From: Exiguobacterium acetylicum DSM 20416
GTDB taxonomy: Bacteria > Bacillota > Bacilli > Exiguobacteriales > Exiguobacteriaceae
Assembly: GCF_000702605.1 (NCBI RefSeq)
Contig: NZ_JNIR01000001.1
Span: 548,501-612,500, forward strand
Direction of reading: 5' to 3'
DNA: 64,000 nt
The position numbers were made by a program, and so were the translations under genes. Of the stretch, positions 25,645 through 35,149 are shown piece by piece. The stretch's first letter is position 1; each line of letters opens with the position of its first letter. The notes under the pieces are model-generated. The model worked only from the letters and a program-made list of their open reading frames with translations. It made no database searches and was not told the DNA's origin.

Positions 25645-26459
25645 CATGAATTCGCGTACAGGAGTTCTTCTTCTGTCGAGGATTCTTGCTGGCGAGCAGG
25701 ATCTTGGATTCGACCTGTCACTTCTGTTAACAGGCGGCGTGGCAAGAGACGAGACAAGGAAACCATGGCGCGGTTGCTCGCACCTGGAACGACGACGCGA
25801 CGCCCTTTGAGCATACCGCGATACCCAGCGAATGCGACGAGATGCGACGGCATACTCTTAAACGGTAGCGTGATGTTCGCCCGGTCGAAGAAGTTCGTAT
25901 CAGTCGGTCCCGGGCAGAGGCAGGTTACGCTGACGCCAGAGCCGTCGACTTCCGTTGCGAGTGCTTCCGAGAACGACAGGACATAGGCTTTTGTCGCGTA
26001 GTAGACGCTCATGTACGGTCCTGGCATGAAGGCGGCAACGGATGCGACATTCAGGATGCGTCCGAAGCCGCGCTCAACCATTCCTGGTAAAAGACGTTTC
26101 GTCAAATCCGTCAAGGCGACGACGTTGACCTGGATTGAGTTGATGTCTTCTGTTGGATCGATTTCCGCAAAGCGTCCCGACGTAGCGAAGCCAGCGTTAT
26201 TGAACAATAGATCGACTGTCAATTCTTGCTCCTCTAAGTACTGTACGAGACGATCAACGCTGTCGCTTAGTGATAAATCAGCAGCGAATACATAAACTTT
26301 GATCTGATAGCGTTTTTCAAGGACCTGTTGCAGTTCCTTGAGTTTCTTTTCATTGCGGGCAACGAGGACACAATCGAAACCGTCTCGCGCTGCAAGGACA
26401 GCGAGATCGAGTCCGATTCCACCCGATGCACCGGTAATCAGTGCCGTTTTTCGTAACAT
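25644..26459 (-). CDS. Short-chain dehydrogenase/reductase
   Basis: 271 residues, classical SDR: TGASGGIGLDLA for the cofactor, LLFNNAGFATSGRF, the active-site Ser in NVASVAAFMPG and YYATK with the Tyr-Lys pair, then LCPGPTDTNF. The substrate is unknown. The true start is ATG 26459, after GGAGGAATGTCCT; the longer frame reads through the divergent promoter region. The C-terminal 40 residues are variable. Confidence 0.88.
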   Translation of the reverse strand: MLRKTALITGASGGIGLDLAVLAARDGFDCVLVARNEKKLKELQQVLEKRYQIKVYVFAADLSLSDSVDRLVQYLEEQELTVDLLFNNAGFATSGRFAEIDPTEDINSIQVNVVALTDLTKRLLPGMVERGFGRILNVASVAAFMPGPYMSVYYATKAYVLSFSEALATEVDGSGVSVTCLCPGPTDTNFFDRANITLPFKSMPSHLVAFAGYRGMLKGRRVVVPGASNRAMVSLSRLLPRRLLTEVTGRIQDPARQQESSTEEELLYANS

Positions 26460-26558
26460 AGGACATTCCTCCATTCGAAATCGTGAATCTGAGTCTAGTG
26501 TATACCATTCCATACCGTTCCCGCGAATCCTGTTTCGTAAGCATTTACTTTTCTTATC

Positions 26559-26573
26559 ACTGGTCCAACCAGT
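26559..26573. promoter_or_regulatory. Operator-like palindrome before the DHA2 exporter
   Basis: ACTGGTCCAACCAGT is a perfect dyad (ACTGGT-3-ACCAGT) ending just before TATGAT, a -10 candidate for the exporter. TGGTNNNACCA dyads are typical of GntR/FadR-type regulators; none is encoded beside it. Confidence 0.45.
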
Positions 26574-26604
26574 ATGATAGAACAGTAGAGGGGAAGTGGA
26601 ACAA

Positions 26605-28065
26605 ATGAGGAAAAAAGTAACCGTCGCCTTGTTGCTCGCGACGTTTTTAGCTGCGATCGAGGGGACGATCGTCGCAACAGCTACGCCTGTCATGGCGAGT
26701 GAACTGAACGGGGCAAAATTAGTCAGTTGGATCTTTGCCGGGTTCTTATTGTTCATGGCGGTCTCGACGCCGATTTACGGAAAGATGGCAGATTTATATG
26801 GTCGAAAACGGGTTCTGTTATTCGGGATCGGCGTCTTCACCGTCGCTTCGTTAGCCTGTGGACTCGCTCAATCGATGGAGATGTTGATCGTTTTCCGCGC
26901 CGTCCAAGGCATCGGGGCAGGAGCTGTATTGCCAATCGCAATGACGATCATTGGTGATTTGTATACATATGAGGAGCGGGGGAAAATCCAAGGAGTGCTC
27001 AGCGCTGTCTGGGGAATCTCAGGTGTCGCTGGACCACTTGTCGGTGGATTCCTCGTCGAATCGCTTTCGTGGCGGTATATTTTCTTACTAAACGTACCGT
27101 TTGCGTTATTGTCGTTCTTCATGATCGTCGTTTACTACAAAGAGACGGTCCGTGAAACGGAGCGGAAAATCGATTACCGGGGTGCGTTATTGTTTGCGCT
27201 CGGGATGAGTGCGTTTCTTTACGGCTTATTATCGGGCAGTGAGTCAGAGACGTTCTTGCGTCCGATCATTCTAGCCAGTTTTTTCATTAGTTTCGTTTTA
27301 TTGTTCACGTTCTATCGTGTCGAGAAAAAGGCGAGCGATCCACTCTTACCGCCAGCAGTCATTCGCCATCCGGTCATTCTCGTGATCAACTTAGCGGTCT
27401 TCTTTTCCGCCTGGGTGCTCGTCTCGATGTCAGCGTATATTCCGATTTTTGCCCAAGGGGTACTCGGCAAGAGTCCGACCGAAGCTGGTTTCATGTTGAT
27501 GCCACTGTCGCTTTTTTGGACGCTGACCGCCATTATCGGTGGACGGACGATTGGTGTGGCTTCACCCCGGTATCGGACGATGACAGGAATGGGACTGCTG
27601 ATCGTCGGTACAGTGATTTTATCGTTGATCACGCGCGAATCAAGTGATGTTTTCATCTATCTTGCCGTTTCGCTGATCGGAATTGGTTTTGGTCTCTCAC
27701 AACCCGTCTTTATGGTCGTCTTGCAGACTTCCGTCGATTGGTCACTTCGTGGCTCAGCGACGGCCGTCAACTCGTTCTTGAGTACGACGGGGCAGACGCT
27801 CGGTGTTGCGATCTTCGGTACGATCTTCAACCTATCAATCCTTCGTTCGTTTGCAGCGTCGGACACGCTTTCAGGGTACGCGATTGATCCATTCTTCCAA
27901 TCGAGTACGGCAAAAACGTTCGGACAGGACCTACAGTATGCGGCAGAAATCGCGTTGTCACATGGATTACGTTACGTCTTCATCGGTGGAGTCGTTTGTG
28001 CCATTCTCGCGTTCGCGATGACATGGCGTTTACCGAAAGTTCGACCTGACGATCCACGATCGTAA
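26605..28065 (+). CDS. MFS multidrug exporter, DHA2 (14-TM) family
   Basis: 486 residues with about 14 helices. Motif A is GKMADLYGRKRVLLFG after helix 2; motif C is GISGVAGPLVGGFLVE in helix 5; the start has FLAAIEGTIVATATPVM, a DHA2 mark. Similar to Bmr3/EmrB-type proton antiporters that expel drugs or dyes. The start is ATG 26605, 11 bases after AGAGGGG; GTG 26596 would lie on the ribosome site. The operator-like dyad upstream suggests ligand-induced control. Confidence 0.88.
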   Translation: MRKKVTVALLLATFLAAIEGTIVATATPVMASELNGAKLVSWIFAGFLLFMAVSTPIYGKMADLYGRKRVLLFGIGVFTVASLACGLAQSMEMLIVFRAVQGIGAGAVLPIAMTIIGDLYTYEERGKIQGVLSAVWGISGVAGPLVGGFLVESLSWRYIFLLNVPFALLSFFMIVVYYKETVRETERKIDYRGALLFALGMSAFLYGLLSGSESETFLRPIILASFFISFVLLFTFYRVEKKASDPLLPPAVIRHPVILVINLAVFFSAWVLVSMSAYIPIFAQGVLGKSPTEAGFMLMPLSLFWTLTAIIGGRTIGVASPRYRTMTGMGLLIVGTVILSLITRESSDVFIYLAVSLIGIGFGLSQPVFMVVLQTSVDWSLRGSATAVNSFLSTTGQTLGVAIFGTIFNLSILRSFAASDTLSGYAIDPFFQSSTAKTFGQDLQYAAEIALSHGLRYVFIGGVVCAILAFAMTWRLPKVRPDDPRS

Positions 28066-28070
28066 TGAAA

Positions 28071-28242
28071 GGGGCTGACTCAAAAGTCAATCTCTACAAA
28101 GAAAAGGGTGGCAGACTGATGATCTGCCACCCTTATTTCGTAAAAAAGACTCGCTTTTCTGCTCAAATGAAGCAGAAAACTGGCTTGTGTCTCGCCTGAG
28201 GAAAGGGCGTGAAGCGGCGAGTCATTCTTTTTTTAGTCATCC
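28071..28242 (+). repeat. Dispersed structured intergenic repeat, copy B
   Basis: Opens GGGGCTGACTCAAAAGTCAA and closes TTTTTTTAGTCATCC. The first 30 and last 60 bases match copy A (reverse strand of 15047-15170). The core differs: AAGGGTGGCAGA/TCTGCCACCCTT and TTTTCTGC/GCAGAAAA make two hairpins, and GACTCGC (28148-28154) pairs with GCGAGTC (28217-28223), replacing the GACGCG/CGCGTC stem of copy A. It fills the space between two converging genes and may also end their transcripts. Confidence 0.75.
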
Positions 28243-28251
28243 TCTTCTTAA

Positions 28252-29148
28252 TTAGGAGGATTGACTAGTGGCACTCTCACGCTGGGCGAGCTGCTCACGA
28301 ATGTCACGTTCATTGCGTCGGAGGAACAATCCGATTCCGATCAACAGTAAAGCGGCACCGGTGATTTGAATCCATGTCAGCTTCTCATCGAACAGATAGT
28401 ATCTGAAAATCATTCCCCAAACCGCTTCACCAAGGATCGTGATGCTGACGATACTGGCACTGACACGAGCGAGCGCCCAGTTGAATAAATTGTGACCGAG
28501 TAACGTTGGGAAGACGGCAAGAAGAATATACAGCCACCAGTCTTGTTGGAACGCAGCGACGAGATTCGTTGATTGAATCAATGATAACAAAAGCAAGACG
28601 AGCGACGCGACAGCGTAGACACCGAACGAATAGAGATTCGTCGAAACGCTTGTGCGGACGTGTTGACCGAGCAACCAGTAACCAGCGACTAAAATCGTTG
28701 CGAGCAAAGCAAGACCGTCCCCGATCAAGGCGCGCATACCGACGGCGATATCTCCGTAAGCGACGAGACCGCCACCGAACAAGGCGACAGCAACGAACAG
28801 GAGTGCCTTGCGCGACGGGTGTTGTTTGAAGAATAATGCGTTACCGGCCAGGACAAAAATCGGACTCGCGGTCACGAAGAGCGTCGAGCTCGCAACTGTC
28901 GTATAATCAAGAGAGAGGAACCACAGCCAAAAATGCCCGGCGAGCAAAATGCCACTTAATAGCATATGCCGGATCGTTGACGAACTGAGTTGCAAAAGTT
29001 CCTTCAATCGAATGAGCGGGAGCAACAACAAGGTCGAGAACAACATGCGGTAAAAGGCGACAGCCTCTATCGGGGTCTCCGCCCACTTGACGAAGATTGC
29101 CGATGTTGAAATAAAGAATAAAGCCATGAATAACGTAAAATAGGGCAT
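28252..29148 (-). CDS. EamA/DMT family transporter
   Basis: 298 residues with ten helices in two EamA repeats (FALFFISTSAIFVKWAETPIEAV..; the second starting near ALIGDGLALLATILVAG). This family exports amino acids, nucleosides or other metabolites; the substrate is unknown. ATG 29148 is preceded by GGAGG with a short 5-base gap. Divergent from topB. Confidence 0.85.
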   Translation of the reverse strand: MPYFTLFMALFFISTSAIFVKWAETPIEAVAFYRMLFSTLLLLPLIRLKELLQLSSSTIRHMLLSGILLAGHFWLWFLSLDYTTVASSTLFVTASPIFVLAGNALFFKQHPSRKALLFVAVALFGGGLVAYGDIAVGMRALIGDGLALLATILVAGYWLLGQHVRTSVSTNLYSFGVYAVASLVLLLLSLIQSTNLVAAFQQDWWLYILLAVFPTLLGHNLFNWALARVSASIVSITILGEAVWGMIFRYYLFDEKLTWIQITGAALLLIGIGLFLRRNERDIREQLAQRESATSQSS

Positions 29149-29192
29149 GGGTACCTCCACATGTCTGAAGTAAGGAAATGAGGGTGAAGCGT

Positions 29193-31310
29193 GTGCAATT
29201 GATCATTGCTGAAAAACCAAAACAAGCGGAAAAACTGGCAGCTCCGTATCCGTCCGTGAAGCGGGACGGCTACATTGAAATCAAACCGTGTGACCGGTTT
29301 CCGCAAGGAGCAAAACTCGCTTATGCGGTCGGGCACTTATGTGAACTGCAGGAGCCGGCGCATTATGACGCCAAATGGAAACGATGGAACTACGATCATC
29401 TGCCAATCATCCCGGAACGATTTGATTACCGACTGGCAAAAGGGAAGAGTAAACCATACCAGGTCATCAAGAAATTATTGAATGAGCGGACGACGACTTC
29501 CATCATTATAGCATCGGATGCCGAGCGAGAGGGAGAGGCAATCGTCCGATTGATCTTACGTCTCGCAAACAACGCAAAGCCATTACAACGACTCTGGATT
29601 TCGAGTCTGACGCCTCAAGCGGTTGACCATGGGTTTGCGAACCTGCTCGATGGCAAAGAAACGGAGAACATTTTTCACGAGGCGATGAGTCGCGCTTGCG
29701 CCGATTGGCTGATCGGAATGAATGCGTCCCGTGCGTATACGACGTTACTGAAGAAGAAGGGCATCGCCGACGTCTTTTCTCTCGGACGGGTCCAGACACC
29801 GACGCTCGCACTGATCGTCGAACGGGAAAAACAGATCGAGAATTTCCGACCGGAGACGTACTACGAAGTCGAGGCGGATTTTACGCGATACAAAGGAAAA
29901 TACATCAATGCAAAGAAACAGACGAAGCTGAGTGACCGGGAACAGGCACAAGCGATCGTGGATCGGACGAAAGGAACCGGAGTCGTCGCATCGATCGAGA
30001 AAAAGCGGCAGACGGAACGACCACCGTTTTGGTTCAGTTTGTCGCTCTTACAAACAGAAGCGAGCCGACGGTATGGTCTCGGTGCAAAAGAGACACTCGA
30101 TATCGCGCAAAAACTCTATATCCGTGGTTGGATCAGTTATCCGCGAACGGACTCTTCCTTCGTGACAAAAGAGGAGGCGGGACAGTTCCCGGTCATTCTT
30201 GATCGGTTACTGAAGCAAGCGGAATATAGCCCGATCAAGGATGTCCTGACGAACAATCCAGCTAACGATAAACGTTACGTCAATCCGGCTAAGGTCAGCG
30301 ATCACTATGCGATTATTCCAACAGAAGAAGCGGGTGCCGTCGCCAAGTTATCTGGTCGGGACGCGCAAGTCTATGACTTGATTGTCCGTCGATTCCTTGC
30401 CGCCTTTGCACCGGACGCTGTCTCGGAGAAGACAGAAATCGTAACGACACGCGAGATGGACCGCTTTTTGACACGTGGCAGTCGGACGATTGATCCGGGC
30501 TTTAAACAGGTCTTACAAATCGAGTCAAAGGAAGTCGAATTGCCAGCTGTTGAAAAAGGACAAGAGATGCCAATTAAAAGCTGTCGTCTGCTCGAGAAAC
30601 AAACGGAGCCACCGAAACGCTACACGGAAGGGACACTGATCTTCGGCATGAAGACAGCTGGTAAGTTGCTAGAGGATGAACTGCAAGCAATCATGAAGGA
30701 AGTCGAAGGGCTTGGAACGGAAGCGACCCGTGCTGGGATCATCGATGGATTAAAACGACGTGAGTATATCAAACTCGTCAAAAAAGAGATTCATCCGACA
30801 CCAAAAGGTCGAATATTGATCGATGCCGTGACGGGAAGCATCCTTGCCTCACCGGAAATGACAGCGAAGTGGGAGAGCCGTCTTGAACAGATTGGAAAAG
30901 GCGAAGCATCTGCCGCCCAGTTCATTGAACAGGCGAAAAAATTGTCGGAGCATCTCGTCGTCGATGCGAAACAACGGATCGAGCAACTCGCTGTTGATCC
31001 AACGCAAGTTAAAAGCAAGTCACCGCGTGGAGCAACGAATCGCCCGGTCGGTCCATGTCCACTATGCCAGTCAGCAGTGCTTGATCGTGGGAAGTTTTAT
31101 GGTTGCAGTGGATACCAGAAGAATAACTGTGGTTTTACATTACCGAAAACGATTCTAGGTGCCCGACTGACACAAACGGAAGTTAAAAAAGTACTCGCTG
31201 GTCAAAAAACAAAACCGCTCGAGATGAAAAAGAATGCGCGTCAGTTCAAGGCGATGCTCTATCTCGAACGCGATCAATTAAAATTCGAATTCACGAAGGG
31301 GGAAGACTGA
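29193..31310 (+). CDS. topB: DNA topoisomerase III (type IA)
   Basis: 705 residues. The Toprim domain shows LIIAEKPKQA and IIIASDAEREGEAI with acidic metal ligands; the catalytic tyrosine is Y316 in RGWISYPRTDS; the hinge block VFSLGRVQTPTLALI is also clear. A C-terminal zinc-ribbon-like segment (CPLCQSAV..YGCSGYQKNNCGF) follows. The enzyme passes and relaxes single strands and resolves replication intermediates. GTG 29193, 6 bases after GAGGGTG, is preferred over ATG 29178. Confidence 0.93.
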   Translation: MQLIIAEKPKQAEKLAAPYPSVKRDGYIEIKPCDRFPQGAKLAYAVGHLCELQEPAHYDAKWKRWNYDHLPIIPERFDYRLAKGKSKPYQVIKKLLNERTTTSIIIASDAEREGEAIVRLILRLANNAKPLQRLWISSLTPQAVDHGFANLLDGKETENIFHEAMSRACADWLIGMNASRAYTTLLKKKGIADVFSLGRVQTPTLALIVEREKQIENFRPETYYEVEADFTRYKGKYINAKKQTKLSDREQAQAIVDRTKGTGVVASIEKKRQTERPPFWFSLSLLQTEASRRYGLGAKETLDIAQKLYIRGWISYPRTDSSFVTKEEAGQFPVILDRLLKQAEYSPIKDVLTNNPANDKRYVNPAKVSDHYAIIPTEEAGAVAKLSGRDAQVYDLIVRRFLAAFAPDAVSEKTEIVTTREMDRFLTRGSRTIDPGFKQVLQIESKEVELPAVEKGQEMPIKSCRLLEKQTEPPKRYTEGTLIFGMKTAGKLLEDELQAIMKEVEGLGTEATRAGIIDGLKRREYIKLVKKEIHPTPKGRILIDAVTGSILASPEMTAKWESRLEQIGKGEASAAQFIEQAKKLSEHLVVDAKQRIEQLAVDPTQVKSKSPRGATNRPVGPCPLCQSAVLDRGKFYGCSGYQKNNCGFTLPKTILGARLTQTEVKKVLAGQKTKPLEMKKNARQFKAMLYLERDQLKFEFTKGED

Positions 31311-31726
31311 TGCAATACGAACTGATTCAAAATCAAACGTTTCGTCCTGTCTTTGAACGACTGTTACAGGAAGGGCGCCGCTTGACGGTCTGGTTTCCGG
31401 ATCATATCGAGGTACAGTCGGCAGAAGGACTCGTCGAAGAAGCAGAAGAACTGTTCGGTGTGACAGCAGAAGTGATTGACGATCCACAATCGTTCGGTAA
31501 GCATATTTTACTTCCGTATTTGACGGAAGTCGAACACCGGGAAGATGGATTCATTCGCTACGAAGCTGAGTTGACAGAAGAGTTACGTCACCTCGTGCGC
31601 GAATTGACGTTGCCGATGTTGACGGAAGGGGATTTCGAAGTGTTATATTCGTATCAAATCGAGACGGAGACAGAACGCTTTTACGTCAAAGATTGGTTTC
31701 AAGCGGAATTACAAAAAATTACCTAA
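31310..31726 (+). CDS. Uncharacterised acidic protein after topB
   Basis: 138 residues, soluble and acidic, no membrane segment or motif that I recognise. It begins MQYELIQNQTFRPVFERLL. Its ATG overlaps the topB stop by one base (TGATG) and GGGGGAAGAC lies ahead, so it is translated with topB. A function linked to topoisomerase is only implied by position. Confidence 0.7.
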   Translation: MQYELIQNQTFRPVFERLLQEGRRLTVWFPDHIEVQSAEGLVEEAEELFGVTAEVIDDPQSFGKHILLPYLTEVEHREDGFIRYEAELTEELRHLVRELTLPMLTEGDFEVLYSYQIETETERFYVKDWFQAELQKIT

Positions 31727-31801
31727 CGAGATGAAACTTTCTGGAATAAGATGACGTAGGACAAGTTATCGTCATCATCCTATTCAGTTGGAGGGTTCAT
31801 C

Positions 31802-32242
31802 ATGTTCACACTAGCATTCATGGAAAGCGAATTGGGAGGCGACGGCTTCTTCTCGGGCATGCCGATTTTCATGGTCGGATTTTTCGTTCTTATCATCGGT
31901 TTCATTCTGTTCGGAGTCATATCTGCAGCCTCAAAGGGGATCTCAACGAATTCTTTGACGCAGCAACTGCGCGAGCATGCGGCGCGTCTCGTGAGTCCGG
32001 GTGAATCGGACGCACTGAACTACGTCGCATACTTAAAGACGTTGACACGGTTTCCGGTCGAAAAGACGAATCTTGAACCATTCCGGATTGCGACTGGTAT
32101 CTTAAAGCTCGTTCAAGGAACAGATCAAATCTCTGAAACGATTAAAAAGCAGATCGAAGTCCAGTACTTACGGCTCGGCATTTTAGATGCGGATCATTTA
32201 GCTGATGAACAGCCGGTCCATCGACATCACCATCACCATTAA
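31802..32242 (+). CDS. Membrane-anchored protein with histidine-rich C-terminus
   Basis: 146 residues. A hydrophobic helix (PIFMVGFFVLIIGFILFGVISAA, about 21-43) is followed by a helical cytoplasmic part and ends VHRHHHHH. I do not recognise a family. The terminal His run could bind divalent metal. GGAGG lies 10 bases before ATG 31802. Monocistronic, closed by a terminator. Confidence 0.65.
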   Translation: MFTLAFMESELGGDGFFSGMPIFMVGFFVLIIGFILFGVISAASKGISTNSLTQQLREHAARLVSPGESDALNYVAYLKTLTRFPVEKTNLEPFRIATGILKLVQGTDQISETIKKQIEVQYLRLGILDADHLADEQPVHRHHHHH

Positions 32243-32243
32243 A

Positions 32244-32267
32244 AAGAGTCCTAAGGGCTCTTTTTTT
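32244..32267 (+). terminator. Terminator
   Basis: AAAGAGTCC taa GGGCTCTTTTTTT immediately after the His-tailed protein gene. Confidence 0.88.
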
Positions 32268-32448
32268 GTTGAAAACGGTTGAATCGTGACATCTAATTGT
32301 CATATACAACGATTTAGATTAAAGTTGTATGAAATTGAAATCTTTTTGAGCAGAATACTGTGTATCGATTGAAAAAAGTTTACAATGAATGAACGGGAAT
32401 ACCTTTACTGCGCGAGCTGTATAAAGAGAAAGGGGTTGAATTCCTCTA

Positions 32449-35004
32449 ATGAAAACATGGCTGAATCAAACGATCGAGCGACAAATCATGACCGTATTTT
32501 ATGCGATTTTTTTGACGCTACTCCTTACGACCGGTGGTGTCTATCTATATACGAAACAACAGGTAGATGAATCACGCCAAGAGTTGAAAATGTTAAATGA
32601 ACATCGGACACGGGCGACTGATTTATATGAATCATGGCAAAGCATGCAATATGAGATGCGTGGCTTCGTTTTACTTGGAGACGAAGAGATGTTAAAGGAA
32701 ATCGAACAGAAAAAGAACGGCATCAATCGGCAAACGACCTGGTTCGAGCGGAACGCTCGTTTCCCGGAAGAGCGGCAGTACGCGACCGACGCGCGGGAAC
32801 TCTACACGGCCTATACACAACGCGTCATGCCAAGTCTCGTCAATTATGTCGCTGCGAAAAAAGACGGTGATGTGACGGAGCCGTTCTTGAAGATGCCGAC
32901 GCTTGGAAAAGTCACGAAGTCAAAACCTCTCGATGCGCAGCGAAAGTTCAACATCAAGACGAAGAGTGCAGCTGATATGAGTTCAAGTATCGTTGATATG
33001 GAGTCGGTTTTTACGAAATACCGTAATTCCTTAAATGATCAGGAAACGGCAGCACAAGATCGACTTGGCAAACAAATTAACTCATCTCAGATTTTAGGAG
33101 TCGTTAACATTGCGATTCTTTTATTGATCACACTCGTTTTCATCCGGCCATTCGTCCGACGCTTGACCCGTCAGCTTCGTCAATTGAACCGTGAAAGTGG
33201 ACGTCTCGCTAAGGGTGAGGATGCGACACCGATCGTCGTCACGAATCGTCAAGATGAGATCGGCGAGTTGACGACGACGTTCAATCAGATGGCAGCCGCC
33301 ATCTCAGGGCAAAAGTACCAACTTGTCTCAAGTAATGACGAATTACAAAGTCAGCAGGAGGAATTGGTTGCGCAACAAGAAGAACTGCAATCGCAACAGG
33401 AAGAACTCGAAGAGGCACTCGATGTCACGTTACGCAATGAGACCCATTTGCGTTATCGCAATGAGTTGACCGAAACGCTTGCTTCTCGTGAAACATTGAC
33501 GGCGTATCCGGCGATCATTGAAAAATTGATTACAATCACCGGTGCCGAACTCGGAGCCATCGTCTTCTTAGAGCAAGAGCGTTATACGGATCTCGTTTCG
33601 TACGGGATGACGGCAGACCAAGAGCATCAGTTGTTGCATGCTTCGACATCACTACTCGAACGCGCACGTTTAAATAAACGTGCTGTACGCTCCAGTAAAC
33701 AAGTGGCGAGTCATCATCCGTTGCCTTATCCGTACACAATGTATGAGATCGTCGTACCAGTGATGGACCCGGCGACGAATACGATGATTGCAAGTATCTA
33801 CCTCGTTCGTTACCGGGATGCCTTCACGGAAGACCAGACGGACGAAATCTGGTCGTTCTCCCGCCAATTGGCACTATCCTTGCTCCGGATGCGTGTTTTT
33901 GAAGAAGTCGAACGGGAGCGTGAAAAGACATCAAAACTCCTACATTCGATTCGAGAAGCTGTCATTTATATCGAAGGGGAGATAATTTTTGCCAATAAAC
34001 CATTGCTCGCCTTGTTCCATCACCCGGCGCACGATCAAGTGACGGATGAAGGTCTAATGACGCTTGACGTCAAAATCGAAGAACTAGCGGTACAGGTTGA
34101 TCAACACGAAGCGTTCCTAGCGTACATGGATCAAATATGCAATCAGGAAGTTCCGACAGAGAGTTTGTCGCTGTCCCTCAATAAGGAAGAACGATTCGTC
34201 ACGTTATATGCAGAGGAAATTCATTACGGTGGTTGTTTCCGCGGTACGATGCTCGTCTTACGTGACGTGACGGCAGAGACGGCGATCGACCGGATGAAAT
34301 CGGAATTCGTCTCGACCGTATCGCATGAGTTACGGACTCCGCTTGCCTCGATTTACGGCTATACAGAATTGATGCTTGCGCGAGACGTCAATGAATCAAA
34401 ACGTCAGCGGTATCTCGAGACGATTCATGGGGAAACCGAACGGTTGACGAACCTCGTCAACGACTTCCTCGATGTTCAGCGGATGGAATCGAGTCAGCAA
34501 CAGTATGACTTTAAACCGCTTGATTTGACGAAAGTCATTCAGGAAACGGTCGAGTTCCATACGGCTTCGGCAAAAGATCACGAGCTAGTCCTTGATTTTG
34601 AAGAAACGACGACGGGTCGGATTCATGCTGATGAACAAAAAATGCGCCAGCTGTTCACGAATCTGATCAACAATGCGATCAAGTATTCACCGGATGGTGG
34701 TCAGATCACGATTACGATGCGTCAAGTCGAAGATCGTGTCCAGCTGATGATCGAAGACGAAGGAATCGGCATTCCGCGTCACACGTTACCACAACTGTTC
34801 AGTAAGTTCTACCGAGTCGATAATTCGGATAGTCGAAAAATCGGCGGTACCGGTCTCGGTCTTGCGATTTGTCAGGAAATCGTTCGTTCACACGAAGGAA
34901 TGATCCATGTCGAATCAACGGAAGGTGTCGGTTCCGCGTTCATCGTCGAACTACCGATCGTCCAGTCCGTCATACCGGTCACGGAATCGGCAGATGAATG
35001 TTAA
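32449..35004 (+). CDS. Sensor histidine kinase with HAMP, GAF and PAS-like input
   Basis: 851 residues. TM1 (about 15-35) and TM2 (about 215-235) flank an extracellular helical sensor of some 180 residues. HAMP follows (236-290), then a Gln/Glu-rich coiled coil (QSQQEELVAQQEEL..., 295-325), a GAF-like domain (340-490), a PAS-like segment, HisKA with H626 in VSHELRTPLASIYG, and HATPase with NNAIKYSP, EDEGIGIP and GGTGLGLAI. It should autophosphorylate on H626 in response to envelope and cytoplasmic signals. No response regulator is adjacent, so it is an orphan. AAGGGG lies 13 bases before the ATG. Confidence 0.92.
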   Translation: MKTWLNQTIERQIMTVFYAIFLTLLLTTGGVYLYTKQQVDESRQELKMLNEHRTRATDLYESWQSMQYEMRGFVLLGDEEMLKEIEQKKNGINRQTTWFERNARFPEERQYATDARELYTAYTQRVMPSLVNYVAAKKDGDVTEPFLKMPTLGKVTKSKPLDAQRKFNIKTKSAADMSSSIVDMESVFTKYRNSLNDQETAAQDRLGKQINSSQILGVVNIAILLLITLVFIRPFVRRLTRQLRQLNRESGRLAKGEDATPIVVTNRQDEIGELTTTFNQMAAAISGQKYQLVSSNDELQSQQEELVAQQEELQSQQEELEEALDVTLRNETHLRYRNELTETLASRETLTAYPAIIEKLITITGAELGAIVFLEQERYTDLVSYGMTADQEHQLLHASTSLLERARLNKRAVRSSKQVASHHPLPYPYTMYEIVVPVMDPATNTMIASIYLVRYRDAFTEDQTDEIWSFSRQLALSLLRMRVFEEVEREREKTSKLLHSIREAVIYIEGEIIFANKPLLALFHHPAHDQVTDEGLMTLDVKIEELAVQVDQHEAFLAYMDQICNQEVPTESLSLSLNKEERFVTLYAEEIHYGGCFRGTMLVLRDVTAETAIDRMKSEFVSTVSHELRTPLASIYGYTELMLARDVNESKRQRYLETIHGETERLTNLVNDFLDVQRMESSQQQYDFKPLDLTKVIQETVEFHTASAKDHELVLDFEETTTGRIHADEQKMRQLFTNLINNAIKYSPDGGQITITMRQVEDRVQLMIEDEGIGIPRHTLPQLFSKFYRVDNSDSRKIGGTGLGLAICQEIVRSHEGMIHVESTEGVGSAFIVELPIVQSVIPVTESADEC

Positions 35005-35007
35005 TGT

Positions 35008-35049
35008 CAAAAACGTTCTTTGATTTTTTCAATCAAAGGGCGTTTTTTT
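35008..35049 (+). terminator. Terminator of the histidine kinase gene
   Basis: AACGttCTTTGATT / AATCAAAGggCGTT stem followed by seven T's. Confidence 0.85.
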
Positions 35050-35149
35050 GTTGGTTTCCTCTGCAAAACGGGAACGGATTACTATCAAACAGAAAGGAAG
35101 TGAGGAGATGCGGCGAAGCAGATGGCCTTGTTAAGTCCGACGAGCACTC

